Made by a program: the position numbers and the translations under genes. A stretch of 64,000 nucleotides of DNA from an uncultured Bacteroidota bacterium (GTDB lineage: Bacteria > Bacteroidota > Bacteroidia > Chitinophagales > Chitinophagaceae): the NCBI GenBank assembly GCA_903819975.1, contig CAIJFI010000008.1:124001-188000 (forward strand), read 5' to 3'. Of this stretch, positions 44,454 to 54,048 are shown one piece after another; within the stretch, counting starts at the first letter, position 1, and each line of letters starts with the position of its first letter. Below the pieces are notes generated by a model. It was not told the origin of the DNA. It saw nothing but the letters and a program-made list of their open reading frames with translations, and did no database searches.

Positions 44454-46569
44454 GTTTAACTTTTATTGTCTTTTTTTTCTTATTAAGGAGTGCTGCACTA
44501 TCTTTTCTAATCACATTGGGTGTAGGTACTGGAGGTGTTGTTGCCTTCTTAATACTAGTATCAACAGTTTTTTTAATGGTATCAATTTGCTTAACAGGTT
44601 TGGGATTATTTTCAGGAAGCATTTCCATATCCCAAACATCTCCCAATTCATCGTTGTTGTACTCGATAGGGGCTAGATGATCTGTTTTATTATTTCTCAC
44701 ATACCAGTCTTTGAGTGCTTGTGGCAATAAATCTACTTTTGATAAATTATCTGCTTTTAATTGACTCTCTTTTGTAAGGGTGTCATTTAAATATTTTTCC
44801 ATCATTAACCCAGCTATTGGACCTGCCCATGTTGCACCAAAACCAGCGTTTTCAACAATTACCGCTACTGCAATTTTAGGATTGTCTTTTGGTGCAAAAC
44901 AAACAAATAAGGAGTGATTTTTCCCGTGTGGGTTTTGTGCGGTACCTGTTTTAGCGCAATATTCTATTCCAGGAACTTTAATACCTGCAGCTGTACCAAT
45001 TATTGTTACATCGTGCATTCCTTCCTTAATAATCTTAAATATGTCACCAGAAATTTTAGTCACTTCTTGCTTAGCTCTGAATTTTGCTAACACTACTTTG
45101 TCATCTTCATCTTCGTCTTCAATGCTATCTACAAAATGGGGTGTGTAATAATAACCTTCATTTGCGATTAGTGCCATTGAATTGGCTAATTGCAAAGGGG
45201 TAGCGGTCATTCTATCTTGACCAATACCCAAGGTTAACATATAACAGCTATTCCAATATTTAGGATTGCCAAAGTCCTTATTGTATTGTGCAGTGTCTGG
45301 GATACTTGCTTTGTTTTCACTTGGTAAATCAATACCAAGTTTTCGGCCTAAACCAAAACTATTAACGTACTCTTTCCATTTTAAATAACCCTGTTTGGCA
45401 TTATGGTATTGAGGATTGTCAATAGCCATTCTAAATACTTGTAAAAAGTATGAGTTACATGAATTGGCCAAGGCTAATTGTAAATTGGCAGCATGTCCTG
45501 CATTATGGTGCTCACACTTTCTTGGATCTCCACATGCTCCGTAGGACCCAAAACAATTATAACCATAACTTGGCGTAATTAAACCCTCGTCTAATGCAAT
45601 TAATGCACCTAATGGTTTGAATGTAGAACCGGGTGGGTATTGTCCTTTAATAGCACGATTATAGATTGGTCGTGCAGTATCCAATAATAGTCGGCCAATT
45701 GTTTTTCTTCTTTGATTTCCTGTTAATAAATTTGGGTTATAGCCCGGACTAGATGCCATTGCAATAACTCCTCCTGTTTTTATATTAATTGCTACAGCAC
45801 TTCCCACTTTATTGGTCAATACTTTTTCTGCTAGCTGTTGTACTTCTACATCCATGCTAGTATATAAGTTTCTTCCGGCAACTGCTAGGGTATCAAATTG
45901 TCCTTTTTCAAATGCGCCTTGAATTTTTCCTTTATTATCTCTCAAATATCTTTTCACACCACGCTGACCCATTAATACATTTTCATATTGCTTTTCTAAG
46001 CCAGTCATACCAGCGTAGTCTCCCATTTCATAACCCTCTTCTTCATGCTTTTGTAAAAAGTTTACATCCACTTCGGCAACATAACCAAGTACATGTGCTG
46101 CAGTATTGTATGGGTAAGTCCTGATAGATCTTTCAGATAAAGAGAACCCAGGAAAACGATAAAGATTTTCGGTTAATTGCGCGTAGAGTTCTGGAGAAAG
46201 AAAAGGTTCGAAGATTCCCGCCTTTACTCTAGAATTTTTTACAATTACTTCAATCATTCTTTTATTAAACTCTTCCTTGTCAATTCTTAATATCGAACAC
46301 AAGGCAGATGTGTCAACCCCTTTAGCTTCATTTGGTATTACAACTAAATCATAGCTAATACTATTTTCAAGTAAGGCGTGTTTTTTTCGATCGTAAATGA
46401 TACCTCGGTCTGGATAAATGATTTTCCTAAAGATGGCATTGTTGTCTGCAGCCAATTTGTATTTATTAGAAATAATTTGCAATGCAATTAATTGTCCAAT
46501 AATAATAACAAATACAAAGCTTATGATAATTTGTATAATACCACCCCTATTAGAATTGTACAATGCCAT
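44437..46569 (-). CDS. mrdA: Penicillin-binding protein 2
   Basis: Transpeptidase of the elongasome. The 710-residue protein has one N-terminal transmembrane helix (residues about 8-30), a pedestal domain (SERSIRTYPYNTAAHVLGYV), and the transpeptidase domain with GSTFKPLGA (SxxK), SCN in ANSCNSYF (SxN) and KTGTAQNP (KTG). A Lys/Pro/Thr-rich tail of about 60 residues follows the domain. It lies 3 bases after mreD and overlaps rodA, its enzymatic partner. Confidence 0.95.
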   Translation of the reverse strand: MALYNSNRGGIIQIIISFVFVIIIGQLIALQIISNKYKLAADNNAIFRKIIYPDRGIIYDRKKHALLENSISYDLVVIPNEAKGVDTSALCSILRIDKEEFNKRMIEVIVKNSRVKAGIFEPFLSPELYAQLTENLYRFPGFSLSERSIRTYPYNTAAHVLGYVAEVDVNFLQKHEEEGYEMGDYAGMTGLEKQYENVLMGQRGVKRYLRDNKGKIQGAFEKGQFDTLAVAGRNLYTSMDVEVQQLAEKVLTNKVGSAVAINIKTGGVIAMASSPGYNPNLLTGNQRRKTIGRLLLDTARPIYNRAIKGQYPPGSTFKPLGALIALDEGLITPSYGYNCFGSYGACGDPRKCEHHNAGHAANLQLALANSCNSYFLQVFRMAIDNPQYHNAKQGYLKWKEYVNSFGLGRKLGIDLPSENKASIPDTAQYNKDFGNPKYWNSCYMLTLGIGQDRMTATPLQLANSMALIANEGYYYTPHFVDSIEDEDEDDKVVLAKFRAKQEVTKISGDIFKIIKEGMHDVTIIGTAAGIKVPGIEYCAKTGTAQNPHGKNHSLFVCFAPKDNPKIAVAVIVENAGFGATWAGPIAGLMMEKYLNDTLTKESQLKADNLSKVDLLPQALKDWYVRNNKTDHLAPIEYNNDELGDVWDMEMLPENNPKPVKQIDTIKKTVDTSIKKATTPPVPTPNVIRKDSAALLNKKKKTIKVKHVKHT

Positions 46570-46572
46570 TTG

Positions 46573-47094
46573 TTATCTTTTTAGCTTACGTCGGTTCATA
46601 ATAAGTTCTACTAATAAAATCAGTATAACACTCATTATTGTTGTTGCAAATACTTTTCCAATAAAGTAGCTAAAACTTCCAAACTGCAACCATTCTAATA
46701 GTACTAAATAAAAATGATGGATGAATGTAAGTAGCAAAGCATATATAAGATAGGGGCCCCAGCCCATTGTCCCAACACTTGGCTCTTTGTTTATCTCCTC
46801 CGAGGTTTCTTGTGCTAATAATAAATTAAGTATGGTTGGTCTTACATATCCAATTAAAGCAGCAGCTGCGGCATGTAATCCAGGCGTATTAGTAAAAACA
46901 TCCAAGCAATAGCCAAGTAAAAATCCACTAACAGTTAGGGTAAGTCTGCTGGTTCCAAAAGGAAGCCAAAGTAAAAATATAAAATATAGATATGGTGTAA
47001 TAAATTGATGCAATGGAGGCACTTCATTCAAGATGATAATTTGTATCAGCAAGAACAATACAAATCGAATGCTATTTTTTAAAATATTATTCAT
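46573..47094 (-). CDS. mreD: Rod shape-determining protein MreD
   Basis: A 173-residue integral membrane protein with about five hydrophobic helices (start FVLFLLIQIIILNEV, later FLLGYCLDVFTNTPGLHAAAAALIGY). MreD proteins are weakly conserved, but size, topology and position between mreC and mrdA make the call firm. It overlaps the end of mreC by 8 bases. Confidence 0.9.
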   Translation of the reverse strand: MNNILKNSIRFVLFLLIQIIILNEVPPLHQFITPYLYFIFLLWLPFGTSRLTLTVSGFLLGYCLDVFTNTPGLHAAAAALIGYVRPTILNLLLAQETSEEINKEPSVGTMGWGPYLIYALLLTFIHHFYLVLLEWLQFGSFSYFIGKVFATTIMSVILILLVELIMNRRKLKR

Positions 47095-47941
47095 TGCTCG
47101 CCTCCGGTTTTTCTAATTGTTTTTGTTCTGACATCCTTCTATTCTCTACCAAGTAAATATATTCAAGATTAAAAAAGTTAGTAGAAGCCTTCACGTTTAA
47201 AGTAAGGAAATTACTTGAAGGGTCTTTTATAATGCTTATTACTTTTCCAATCATTAATTGAGAAGGGAAATTGGAAGAGTAGGGGCTTGTTAAAACAGTA
47301 TCGCCAATTTTTGGCGCAGCGCTTTTTGAAATATTTTTTAAAACTAATACATTAGGGTCCGCGCCATCCCATTCAATGCTACCTGCAACCCTATCTCTTT
47401 TAAGCATGGCGCTCACCTTGCTGTTTCGGTGCAACAAGCTCATTATTTTACTATAATTGTCATTTACTTCTACCACAACACCCACAATGCTTCCGTCAGG
47501 ACTAATTGCAGCCATATCTTTTACGATACCTTGCTTAGTACCTCTTTCAATCCAGATATAATTTTTTTGAAGTGTAAAAGTATTACCAACTACTTTAGCA
47601 GGGTAGTAAAAAAACTTTCTAATTTTTTCTAGACTATCTCTTCTTAAAACTAAAGTACCTGCTTTTTTAGTGGTATCTATTGCAACAAAATCCTGAGCTA
47701 ATTGATTTCTTAAAGCTGCGTTTTCGGCGATGAGTTTAGCATTGGTTTCTTTTAAATCAAAAAAGTAAGTCCAGCTATTATAGTATCTATTAATATTTCC
47801 AGTAACCTGATTGGACCATCCGCCAAAAAAAGCTTCATGTGATTTGCTGTATGAAGACAACATTACTAATGATACAATTTGAAGTATCAGAAAAGTAAAA
47901 AAAGTAAAGTTGTGTCTTATGAACCCAATGATATTCTTCAA
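47087..47941 (-). CDS. mreC: Rod shape-determining protein MreC
   Basis: A 284-residue bitopic protein: a transmembrane helix (residues about 12-30), a coiled coil (about 60-85, ETNAKLIAENAALRNQLA) and a periplasmic double beta-barrel domain (IERGTKQGIVKDMAAISPDGSIVGVV, VAGSIEWDG, DTVLTSPYSSNFPSQLMIGKV). It bridges MreB to PBP2 and stimulates cross-linking. It starts 15 bases after mreB. Confidence 0.93.
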   Translation of the reverse strand: MKNIIGFIRHNFTFFTFLILQIVSLVMLSSYSKSHEAFFGGWSNQVTGNINRYYNSWTYFFDLKETNAKLIAENAALRNQLAQDFVAIDTTKKAGTLVLRRDSLEKIRKFFYYPAKVVGNTFTLQKNYIWIERGTKQGIVKDMAAISPDGSIVGVVVEVNDNYSKIMSLLHRNSKVSAMLKRDRVAGSIEWDGADPNVLVLKNISKSAAPKIGDTVLTSPYSSNFPSQLMIGKVISIIKDPSSNFLTLNVKASTNFFNLEYIYLVENRRMSEQKQLEKPEASNE

Positions 47942-47956
47942 GCGTGATGACTTTTA

Positions 47957-48982
47957 TTATCTCATGATGAAAGGGAAACGTTGATAGTTTTTCAACGCAA
48001 TGCCTGTACCACGTACAACGCTCTTTAATGGATCTTCTGCAACATGTACTGGTAATTTAATTTTCGCACTTAATCTTTTATCAAGACCACGCAACAATGA
48101 GCCACCACCTGTAATGTACAATCCACGACGGTAAATATCGGCAGCTAATTCCGGAGGTGTTGTTTCCAATGCCTTTAAAATTGCTTCTTCTATTTTGAAA
48201 ATACTTTTATCTAACGCTTCGGCTACTTCTTGGTATGAAACCATTATCTGCTTTGGTATACCTGTTACTAAGTCTCTACCGTTAACTGGCATATCATCTG
48301 GTGGATTGTCTAAATCTTTTAAAGCAGCACCAACATGAATTTTAATTTGTTCTGCAGTACGCTCACCAATTAATAAACTATGATAACGTCTTAATGCTTC
48401 CATAATATCTGCAGTAAACTCATCACCCGCAATACGAATACTTTGATCACAAACAATACCTGCTAATGCAATTACTGTAATACCTGTTGTACCACCTCCG
48501 ATATCAATAATCATATTTCCTACTGGCTCTTCAACATCAATACCAATACCTAATGCAGCAGCCATAGGTTCATGAATCATGTATACTTCTTTTGCACCTG
48601 CTTGTTCAGCACTATCACGTACAGCTCTTTTTTCTACCTCAGTAATTGAAGAAGGAATACAAATTACCATTCTCCAACTTGGCGGGAACAAAGGCTTCTT
48701 TGGATAAATCATTTTCATCAACTCACGAATCATTAATTCGGCAGCGTTAAAGTCGGCAATTACTCCGTCTTTTAATGGACGCACTGTTTTAATACTTTCA
48801 TGAGTTTTTTCATGCATCAACAATGCTTTCTTACCTACACCTAAAACTTCCTTCATATTATTCCTATTTAAGGCGATAATAGATGGCTCGTTTACTACAA
48901 CTTCGTCGTTGTGAATAATAAGTGTGTTTGCGGTACCCAAGTCCATTGCAATTTCTTGGGTAAAAAAGTTAAATAATCCCAT
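47957..48982 (-). CDS. mreB: Rod shape-determining protein MreB
   Basis: Actin-like ATPase that directs lateral wall growth. 341 residues with the actin-fold nucleotide motifs MDLGTANTLI (phosphate 1), IDIGGGTTGITVIAL (phosphate 2) and YITGGGSLLRGLD (adenosine). The N-terminal amphipathic start is GLFNFFTQEI. It is the first gene of mreB-mreC-mreD-mrdA-rodA-MBL. Only a one-mismatch -7 motif was seen in the 107-base gap upstream. Confidence 0.96.
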   Translation of the reverse strand: MGLFNFFTQEIAMDLGTANTLIIHNDEVVVNEPSIIALNRNNMKEVLGVGKKALLMHEKTHESIKTVRPLKDGVIADFNAAELMIRELMKMIYPKKPLFPPSWRMVICIPSSITEVEKRAVRDSAEQAGAKEVYMIHEPMAAALGIGIDVEEPVGNMIIDIGGGTTGITVIALAGIVCDQSIRIAGDEFTADIMEALRRYHSLLIGERTAEQIKIHVGAALKDLDNPPDDMPVNGRDLVTGIPKQIMVSYQEVAEALDKSIFKIEEAILKALETTPPELAADIYRRGLYITGGGSLLRGLDKRLSAKIKLPVHVAEDPLKSVVRGTGIALKNYQRFPFIMR

Positions 48983-49089
48983 TATTGGTCAGTGTTTTGA
49001 TAGTTCTATTTGAATGAAGCAAAATTCACTTAAAATACTTGAACTACAAAGCTTTTTAGAAAATCAATAGGAATAATTTTTGGGAAGGA

Positions 49090-50376
49090 CTAGGCTTTAA
49101 ATTCAAAGCCAATATCTTTTCTAAAATACATGCCATCAAAATGGATCTTTGCAAGTGCTTTTTGGGCGTTATCTACAGCGTCCTGAAGCGTTGCGCCTTG
49201 AGCAGTAGTTGTTAAAACGCGCCCACCATTTGTAATAATCGTATCTTCCTTAAATCCAGTGCCAGCTTGAAATACAAGGGCGCCTGCAATTGTAGAAGCT
49301 TCGGCTAAGCCGTTAATTATAAAGCCTTTTTCGTAAGCGCCGGGGTAACCTCCACTCACTGCCATTACGGTAGCAAAAGCAGCTGCATGATATTCGATAT
49401 TTACATCCTCTAAAGTGCCGTTATCGGCAGCAGCCAATAAACTTACCAAGTCGGTTTGTAATCGGGGTAGAATTACCTCAGTTTCGGGGTCTCCTAAACG
49501 ACAGTTGTATTCAATAACATAGGGTTCTCCGCCACAGTTCATCAAGCCAAAAAATACGAAGCCCTTATATGTTAAATTTTCAGATTGGATGCCCTTAATT
49601 GTTGGTTTAACAATACGCTCTTCCACCTTTTTCATAAAAGTTTGATCCATAAATGGAACTGGACTTACACAGCCCATTCCGCCTGTGTTTAAGCCTGTAT
49701 CGCCTTCGCCAATGCGCTTATAGTCTTTGGCATGACCAATTATTTGGTAGTTAAAACCATCAGTTAAGGCAAAAACGCTCACTTCAATTCCTTCTAAAAA
49801 TTGCTCAATAACTACTTTGGAGCTTGCTTCTCCAAACTGCTTATTTTGGATCATATCCTCAAAACTAGCAAGTGCCTCTTGATGGGTAAAGGCAATAATA
49901 ACACCTTTACCTGCTGCTAATCCGTCTGCTTTTAATACAATAGGTAGGCTATGTGCTTTAATATATTCAACACCTTCTGCATAATTTACATGTGTAAACT
50001 CGGCATAACTAGCTGTAGGTATAGCATGTCTTTGCATAAAATGTTTGCTAAATGCCTTACTGCCCTCTAGCTGTGCCGCTTCCTGTGATGGTCCAATTAC
50101 ATTTACATGTTTTGTTTCCTCGTCTTTAGCAAAGTAATCAAATATGCCATTTACCAAAGGATCTTCGGGCCCAACAACTATCATGTCTATGGCATGCTCA
50201 AGTACCAAGTTTTTCAAACCTACAAAGTCATTTATTTGAATAGCAACATTGGTTCCAATGCTTGCTGTACCTGGATTTCCGGGTGCTATAAACAACTGGT
50301 CACAGTGGTGGCTTTGAGCCATTTTCCAAGCTAAAGCGTGTTCTCTTCCCCCACTTCCAATGATTAAAATATTCAT
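49090..50376 (-). CDS. purD: Phosphoribosylamine-glycine ligase (GAR synthetase)
   Basis: ATP-grasp enzyme of purine synthesis. 428 residues: N-terminal NILIIGSGGREHALAWKM, ATP-grasp stretch KADGLAAGKGVIIA, the GGMGCVSPVP block and YNCRLGDPETEVILPRL with the metal-binding Glu/Asn. It is monocistronic. A near-match to the -7 element (TACTTTCG, minus strand 50395-50402) lies 18 bases upstream. Confidence 0.96.
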   Translation of the reverse strand: MNILIIGSGGREHALAWKMAQSHHCDQLFIAPGNPGTASIGTNVAIQINDFVGLKNLVLEHAIDMIVVGPEDPLVNGIFDYFAKDEETKHVNVIGPSQEAAQLEGSKAFSKHFMQRHAIPTASYAEFTHVNYAEGVEYIKAHSLPIVLKADGLAAGKGVIIAFTHQEALASFEDMIQNKQFGEASSKVVIEQFLEGIEVSVFALTDGFNYQIIGHAKDYKRIGEGDTGLNTGGMGCVSPVPFMDQTFMKKVEERIVKPTIKGIQSENLTYKGFVFFGLMNCGGEPYVIEYNCRLGDPETEVILPRLQTDLVSLLAAADNGTLEDVNIEYHAAAFATVMAVSGGYPGAYEKGFIINGLAEASTIAGALVFQAGTGFKEDTIITNGGRVLTTTAQGATLQDAVDNAQKALAKIHFDGMYFRKDIGFEFKA

Positions 50377-50455
50377 ATATAAAGGTTTGCAGCACGAAAG
50401 TAAAAATTATTGAAGGGATTTTATTAATTTGGGTCAATTAAATAAACAATTGATT

Positions 50456-51958
50456 ATGTCAACAACAGCACAGAAGCACCCAAAAGGGTTATACGTATTG
50501 TTTGCAACGGAAATGTGGGAGCGATTTAACTATTATGGCATGCGTGCTATTTTGGTATTATTCTTAACAAAGGCCTTGCTTTTTGATAAAGTATTTGCTT
50601 CTCAAGTATATGGTAGCTATACCGGACTTATCTATTTAACACCGTTATTAGGTGGTTATATCGCAGATAGATATTGGGGGAACAACCGTTCAATTATAGC
50701 AGGGGGAATAGTTATGGCAATAGGCGAGTTTGTATTGTTTTTTTGTGGCCATTTTTATGATAATGGTGCAATTGCTACTCCTCTGTTTTATACTGGTTTA
50801 GGTTGTATGATTGCGGGAAATGGCTTTTTTAAGCCTAATATTTCTAGCATGGTGGGGCAATTGTATCCAAAGGGGGATTCTAAAATTGACGCTGCTTATA
50901 CTATATTTTACATGGGAATCAATACGGGTGGAGCATTGGGTCCAATTGTTTGTGGCTTGTTTGGAGACACTGGGAAAAATGGAGATTTTAAATGGGCGTT
51001 TTTTGCAGGCGGTGTTGCAATGATCTTGAGTGTTATTACTCAAATGGTATTTCAGAAAAAATATTTAGTGAATTCGGAAGGTCAGGAAATTGGGCTTGCA
51101 CCTAAAGACGCTCCTAAGTTTTTTCAAAAATTACCAGTGATGGTCGGATTTTTATTTTTAATCTCATTGGTGACAATCGCATTGGTTTATATAGACATTA
51201 TGGTTGTTAGTTATTTGTTTTGGTTATTACTTGCATGTATTTTATTTATTGCATTTATTATATTTTCAGATTCATCTTTAGATTTGATACAAAAGAAAAA
51301 AGTAGCTGTATTATTTACAGTCTCCTTTTTTGTAATATTTTTCTGGAGTGCATTTGAACAAGCAGGGGCTTCGCTTACTTATTTTGCTTCAGAAAATACA
51401 CAGAGAAATTTAGGCTTCTTTGAAGTGCCAACAAGTTTTTTCCAGTCCTTGAATTCTATTTTTGTTGTGACCCTTGCACCATTGGTTGCTTGGATTTGGA
51501 TTAAGCTTGGAAAAATAAATAAGGAACCTTCTTCGCCTTTTAAAATGGCAATGGGTTTAATGCTTTTAGCACTAGGTTATTTATGGATTGCAACGGGTGT
51601 AAATGGAGTAGGTGCTGGAATAAAAGTAAGCATGATTTGGTTAATCGGGATGTATATGATGCATACTTTTGGTGAGCTTTGCCTGTCGCCAATTGGCTTG
51701 TCTTTATTTAATAAATTAGCACCTGTTAAATTTGCTTCTTTGCTAATGGCAGTATGGTTTACAGCGAATGCATTTGCCAATAAATTAGCAGGAGTGTTTA
51801 GTGCATTGTATCCTGAAAATGGGAAAATCACTTCATTTGCTGGCTATCAAATTGGCAACCTTCATGAGTTCTTTATGTTCTTTGTATTCATGGCGGGAAT
51901 CGCTTCAATTATTTTATTCTTCTTGTCTAGTAAATTAAAAAATTTAATGGAGCAGTAG
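50456..51958 (+). CDS. POT-family proton/peptide symporter
   Basis: A 500-residue MFS protein of the proton-dependent oligopeptide transporter family, with about 14 hydrophobic helices. Diagnostic blocks: ATEMWERFNYYGMRAILVLFL (E-x-x-E-R-F-x-Y-Y in helix 1) and FYMGINTGGALGP in helix 5. It should import di- and tripeptides. The ATG at 50456 is chosen; an in-frame TTG lies nine codons upstream without family similarity. It is monocistronic and shares a bidirectional terminator with acs. Confidence 0.93.
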   Translation: MSTTAQKHPKGLYVLFATEMWERFNYYGMRAILVLFLTKALLFDKVFASQVYGSYTGLIYLTPLLGGYIADRYWGNNRSIIAGGIVMAIGEFVLFFCGHFYDNGAIATPLFYTGLGCMIAGNGFFKPNISSMVGQLYPKGDSKIDAAYTIFYMGINTGGALGPIVCGLFGDTGKNGDFKWAFFAGGVAMILSVITQMVFQKKYLVNSEGQEIGLAPKDAPKFFQKLPVMVGFLFLISLVTIALVYIDIMVVSYLFWLLLACILFIAFIIFSDSSLDLIQKKKVAVLFTVSFFVIFFWSAFEQAGASLTYFASENTQRNLGFFEVPTSFFQSLNSIFVVTLAPLVAWIWIKLGKINKEPSSPFKMAMGLMLLALGYLWIATGVNGVGAGIKVSMIWLIGMYMMHTFGELCLSPIGLSLFNKLAPVKFASLLMAVWFTANAFANKLAGVFSALYPENGKITSFAGYQIGNLHEFFMFFVFMAGIASIILFFLSSKLKNLMEQ

Positions 51959-51974
51959 TTTCATAGATATAGCT

Positions 51975-52007
51975 AAAAAAAGCCACGATATTATCGTGGC
52001 TTTTTTT
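51975..52007. terminator. Bidirectional terminator between the POT transporter and acs
   Basis: GCCACGAT (51982-51989) and ATCGTGGC (51993-52000), flanked by seven A on the left and seven T on the right, so it works on both strands. Confidence 0.88.
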
Positions 52008-52024
52008 ATTAAGTGATGCAATAT

Positions 52025-53962
52025 TTACAGCATTCCTTTTACAATTTCATCTACAACTCCTGGATCTAATAAAGTAGAAGTGTCTCCTAGATTAGCAGTT
52101 TCACCTTCGGCTACTTTTCTTAATATTCGACGCATGATTTTTCCTGATCGTGTTTTAGGTAAACCAGACACAAATTGAATTTTATCTGGTTTAGCAATTG
52201 GTCCAATAATACGTGTAACGGTTTGTAAAATATCTTTTCTAACCATATCACCTGTGCCATGTGTATCCTGACCATGTGAACCAGTATAAATCACATATGC
52301 ATAAATTCCTTGACCTTTAATATCATGCGGATACCCCACAACTGCACTTTCTACCACGCCAGCGTGCATGTTAATTGCATTTTCAACTTCGGCAGTACCA
52401 ATGCGGTGACCACTTACATTTAACACATCATCTACACGACCTGTGATTCTAAATTGACCTTCTTCATTTTTTAATGCTCCGTCACCTGTGAAATATAAAT
52501 TATCATAGGTAGCAAAATAGTTAGTGCGGCATCTTTCATGATCACCATAAGTGGTTCTAATAGTTGCAGGCCATGGTTGTGTGATACATAAATTACCACG
52601 GTATAATCCATCTTCTTTTTCAGTAACCTCAACACCCTTATCGTCAACTAAAATGGCTTTAACACCCGGCAATGGATAAGTTGCCCAGCCTGGTTTACTT
52701 GGCGTGATGCCGGCCATATTGGAGATTAAGATTCCACCCGTTTCTGTTTGCCACCAAGTGTCTACAATTGGGCATCTTTTTTTACCAATATGCTCGTCAT
52801 ACCAATGCCATGCTTCTTCATTGATTGGCTCTCCAACCGTTCCTAATATTTTTAAACTACTCAAATCGTGATCTTTTACAGGTCCTAATCCAAAACCCAT
52901 CAAAGAACGAATCGCTGTTGGCGCAGTATACAAAGTGTTTACTTTAAACTTGTCTACAATATCCCAAAAACGACCAGCATCTGGGAAAGTAGGAACGCCT
53001 TCAAACATTAAAGAAGTTCCGCCTGCACTTAATGGTCCGTATACAATGTAGCTATGACCAGTGATCCAGCCAATATCTGCGGTACAGAAAAAGATATCAT
53101 TGGGTTGGTATTGAAATACATTTACAAAAGTATAGTTAGTGTATACCATATATCCTGCAACACTATGCACTACTCCTTTTGGCTTACCAGTAGAGCCAGA
53201 AGTATATAATATAAACAATGGGTCCTCTGCATCCATTTCAACTGGAGCGACTAATTCTAATCCCTGTGTTTCTACTTTTTTAATTTCATCTTCCCACCAC
53301 ACATCACGACCTTTTAACATGGAAACAGCTGTCCTTGTTCTTGTACAAACAATAACTCTTTTGATGGTTTTGTTTCCAATTAAAGCGTCGTCAATTACTC
53401 CCTTTAATGGGATATCTTTTGCGCCACGATATGCACCATCGCAGGTTATAATGAATTCTGCTTTTGCATCTTCCAAACGATCGGCGATACTTTGTGCTGA
53501 GAAACCTCCAAATATTACACTATGAATTGCACCTATTCTTGCACATGCTAATATTGCAATAGCTAATTCTGGAATCATACCCATGTATACACAAACGCGG
53601 TCGCCCTTTTGTACACCATTGTTTAATAGTACTTGTGCAAATTGACAAACCTTAAGGTGTAATTGCTTATAAGTAATAATGCGGTGATGTTCTTCCGGAT
53701 CATTGGGTTCCCAAATAATTGCAGGTGTGTCACCATCTTTTTCTAAATGCCTGTCTAAACAGTTTTCGGTAATATTTAATTTACCTCCTTTAAACCATTC
53801 CACTTTTGGATCTTTAAAATTCCAATCTAAAGTTCGGTACCATTTTTTACGCCAAACAAAATTCTCTGCAATCTCTCCCCAGAAAGTTGCTGGTTCTTCA
53901 ATACTCTTCTTGTAAGCAATATGATAATCTTCAATACTTTTAATTTGATAAGGATAGGACAT
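52025..53962 (-). CDS. acs: Acetyl-CoA synthetase (AMP-forming)
   Basis: Activates acetate to acetyl-CoA through acetyl-AMP. 645 residues: ANL adenylation motif YTSGSTGKPKGVVHS, then DTWWQTETGGI, YFTGDGALKNEEG, and the C-terminal KTRSGKIMRRIL whose second lysine is the acetylation control site in this family. The ATG at 53962 is supported by an exact -7 motif at 53987-53994; the longer in-frame start at 53989 would overlap it. Confidence 0.96.
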   Translation of the reverse strand: MSYPYQIKSIEDYHIAYKKSIEEPATFWGEIAENFVWRKKWYRTLDWNFKDPKVEWFKGGKLNITENCLDRHLEKDGDTPAIIWEPNDPEEHHRIITYKQLHLKVCQFAQVLLNNGVQKGDRVCVYMGMIPELAIAILACARIGAIHSVIFGGFSAQSIADRLEDAKAEFIITCDGAYRGAKDIPLKGVIDDALIGNKTIKRVIVCTRTRTAVSMLKGRDVWWEDEIKKVETQGLELVAPVEMDAEDPLFILYTSGSTGKPKGVVHSVAGYMVYTNYTFVNVFQYQPNDIFFCTADIGWITGHSYIVYGPLSAGGTSLMFEGVPTFPDAGRFWDIVDKFKVNTLYTAPTAIRSLMGFGLGPVKDHDLSSLKILGTVGEPINEEAWHWYDEHIGKKRCPIVDTWWQTETGGILISNMAGITPSKPGWATYPLPGVKAILVDDKGVEVTEKEDGLYRGNLCITQPWPATIRTTYGDHERCRTNYFATYDNLYFTGDGALKNEEGQFRITGRVDDVLNVSGHRIGTAEVENAINMHAGVVESAVVGYPHDIKGQGIYAYVIYTGSHGQDTHGTGDMVRKDILQTVTRIIGPIAKPDKIQFVSGLPKTRSGKIMRRILRKVAEGETANLGDTSTLLDPGVVDEIVKGML

Positions 53963-53986
53963 AGCAAAAGGTATAAATTGTGTAAC

Positions 53987-53994
53987 CAAATTTA
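53987..53994 (-). promoter_or_regulatory. -7 promoter element for acs
   Basis: TAAATTTG on the minus strand, exact TAnnTTTG, 24 bases before the ATG at 53962. Confidence 0.5.
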
Positions 53995-54048
53995 CGTTTT
54001 TCAGTTTAAATATTTAACTTGAATAATCGATTGCTAAAAAACATTATT

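Noticed and set aside
46199..46222. GGTTCGAAGATTCCCG, reminiscent of a tRNA T-arm
   Set aside because: It lies in the mrdA coding frame, and no acceptor stem or anticodon arm can be built around it.
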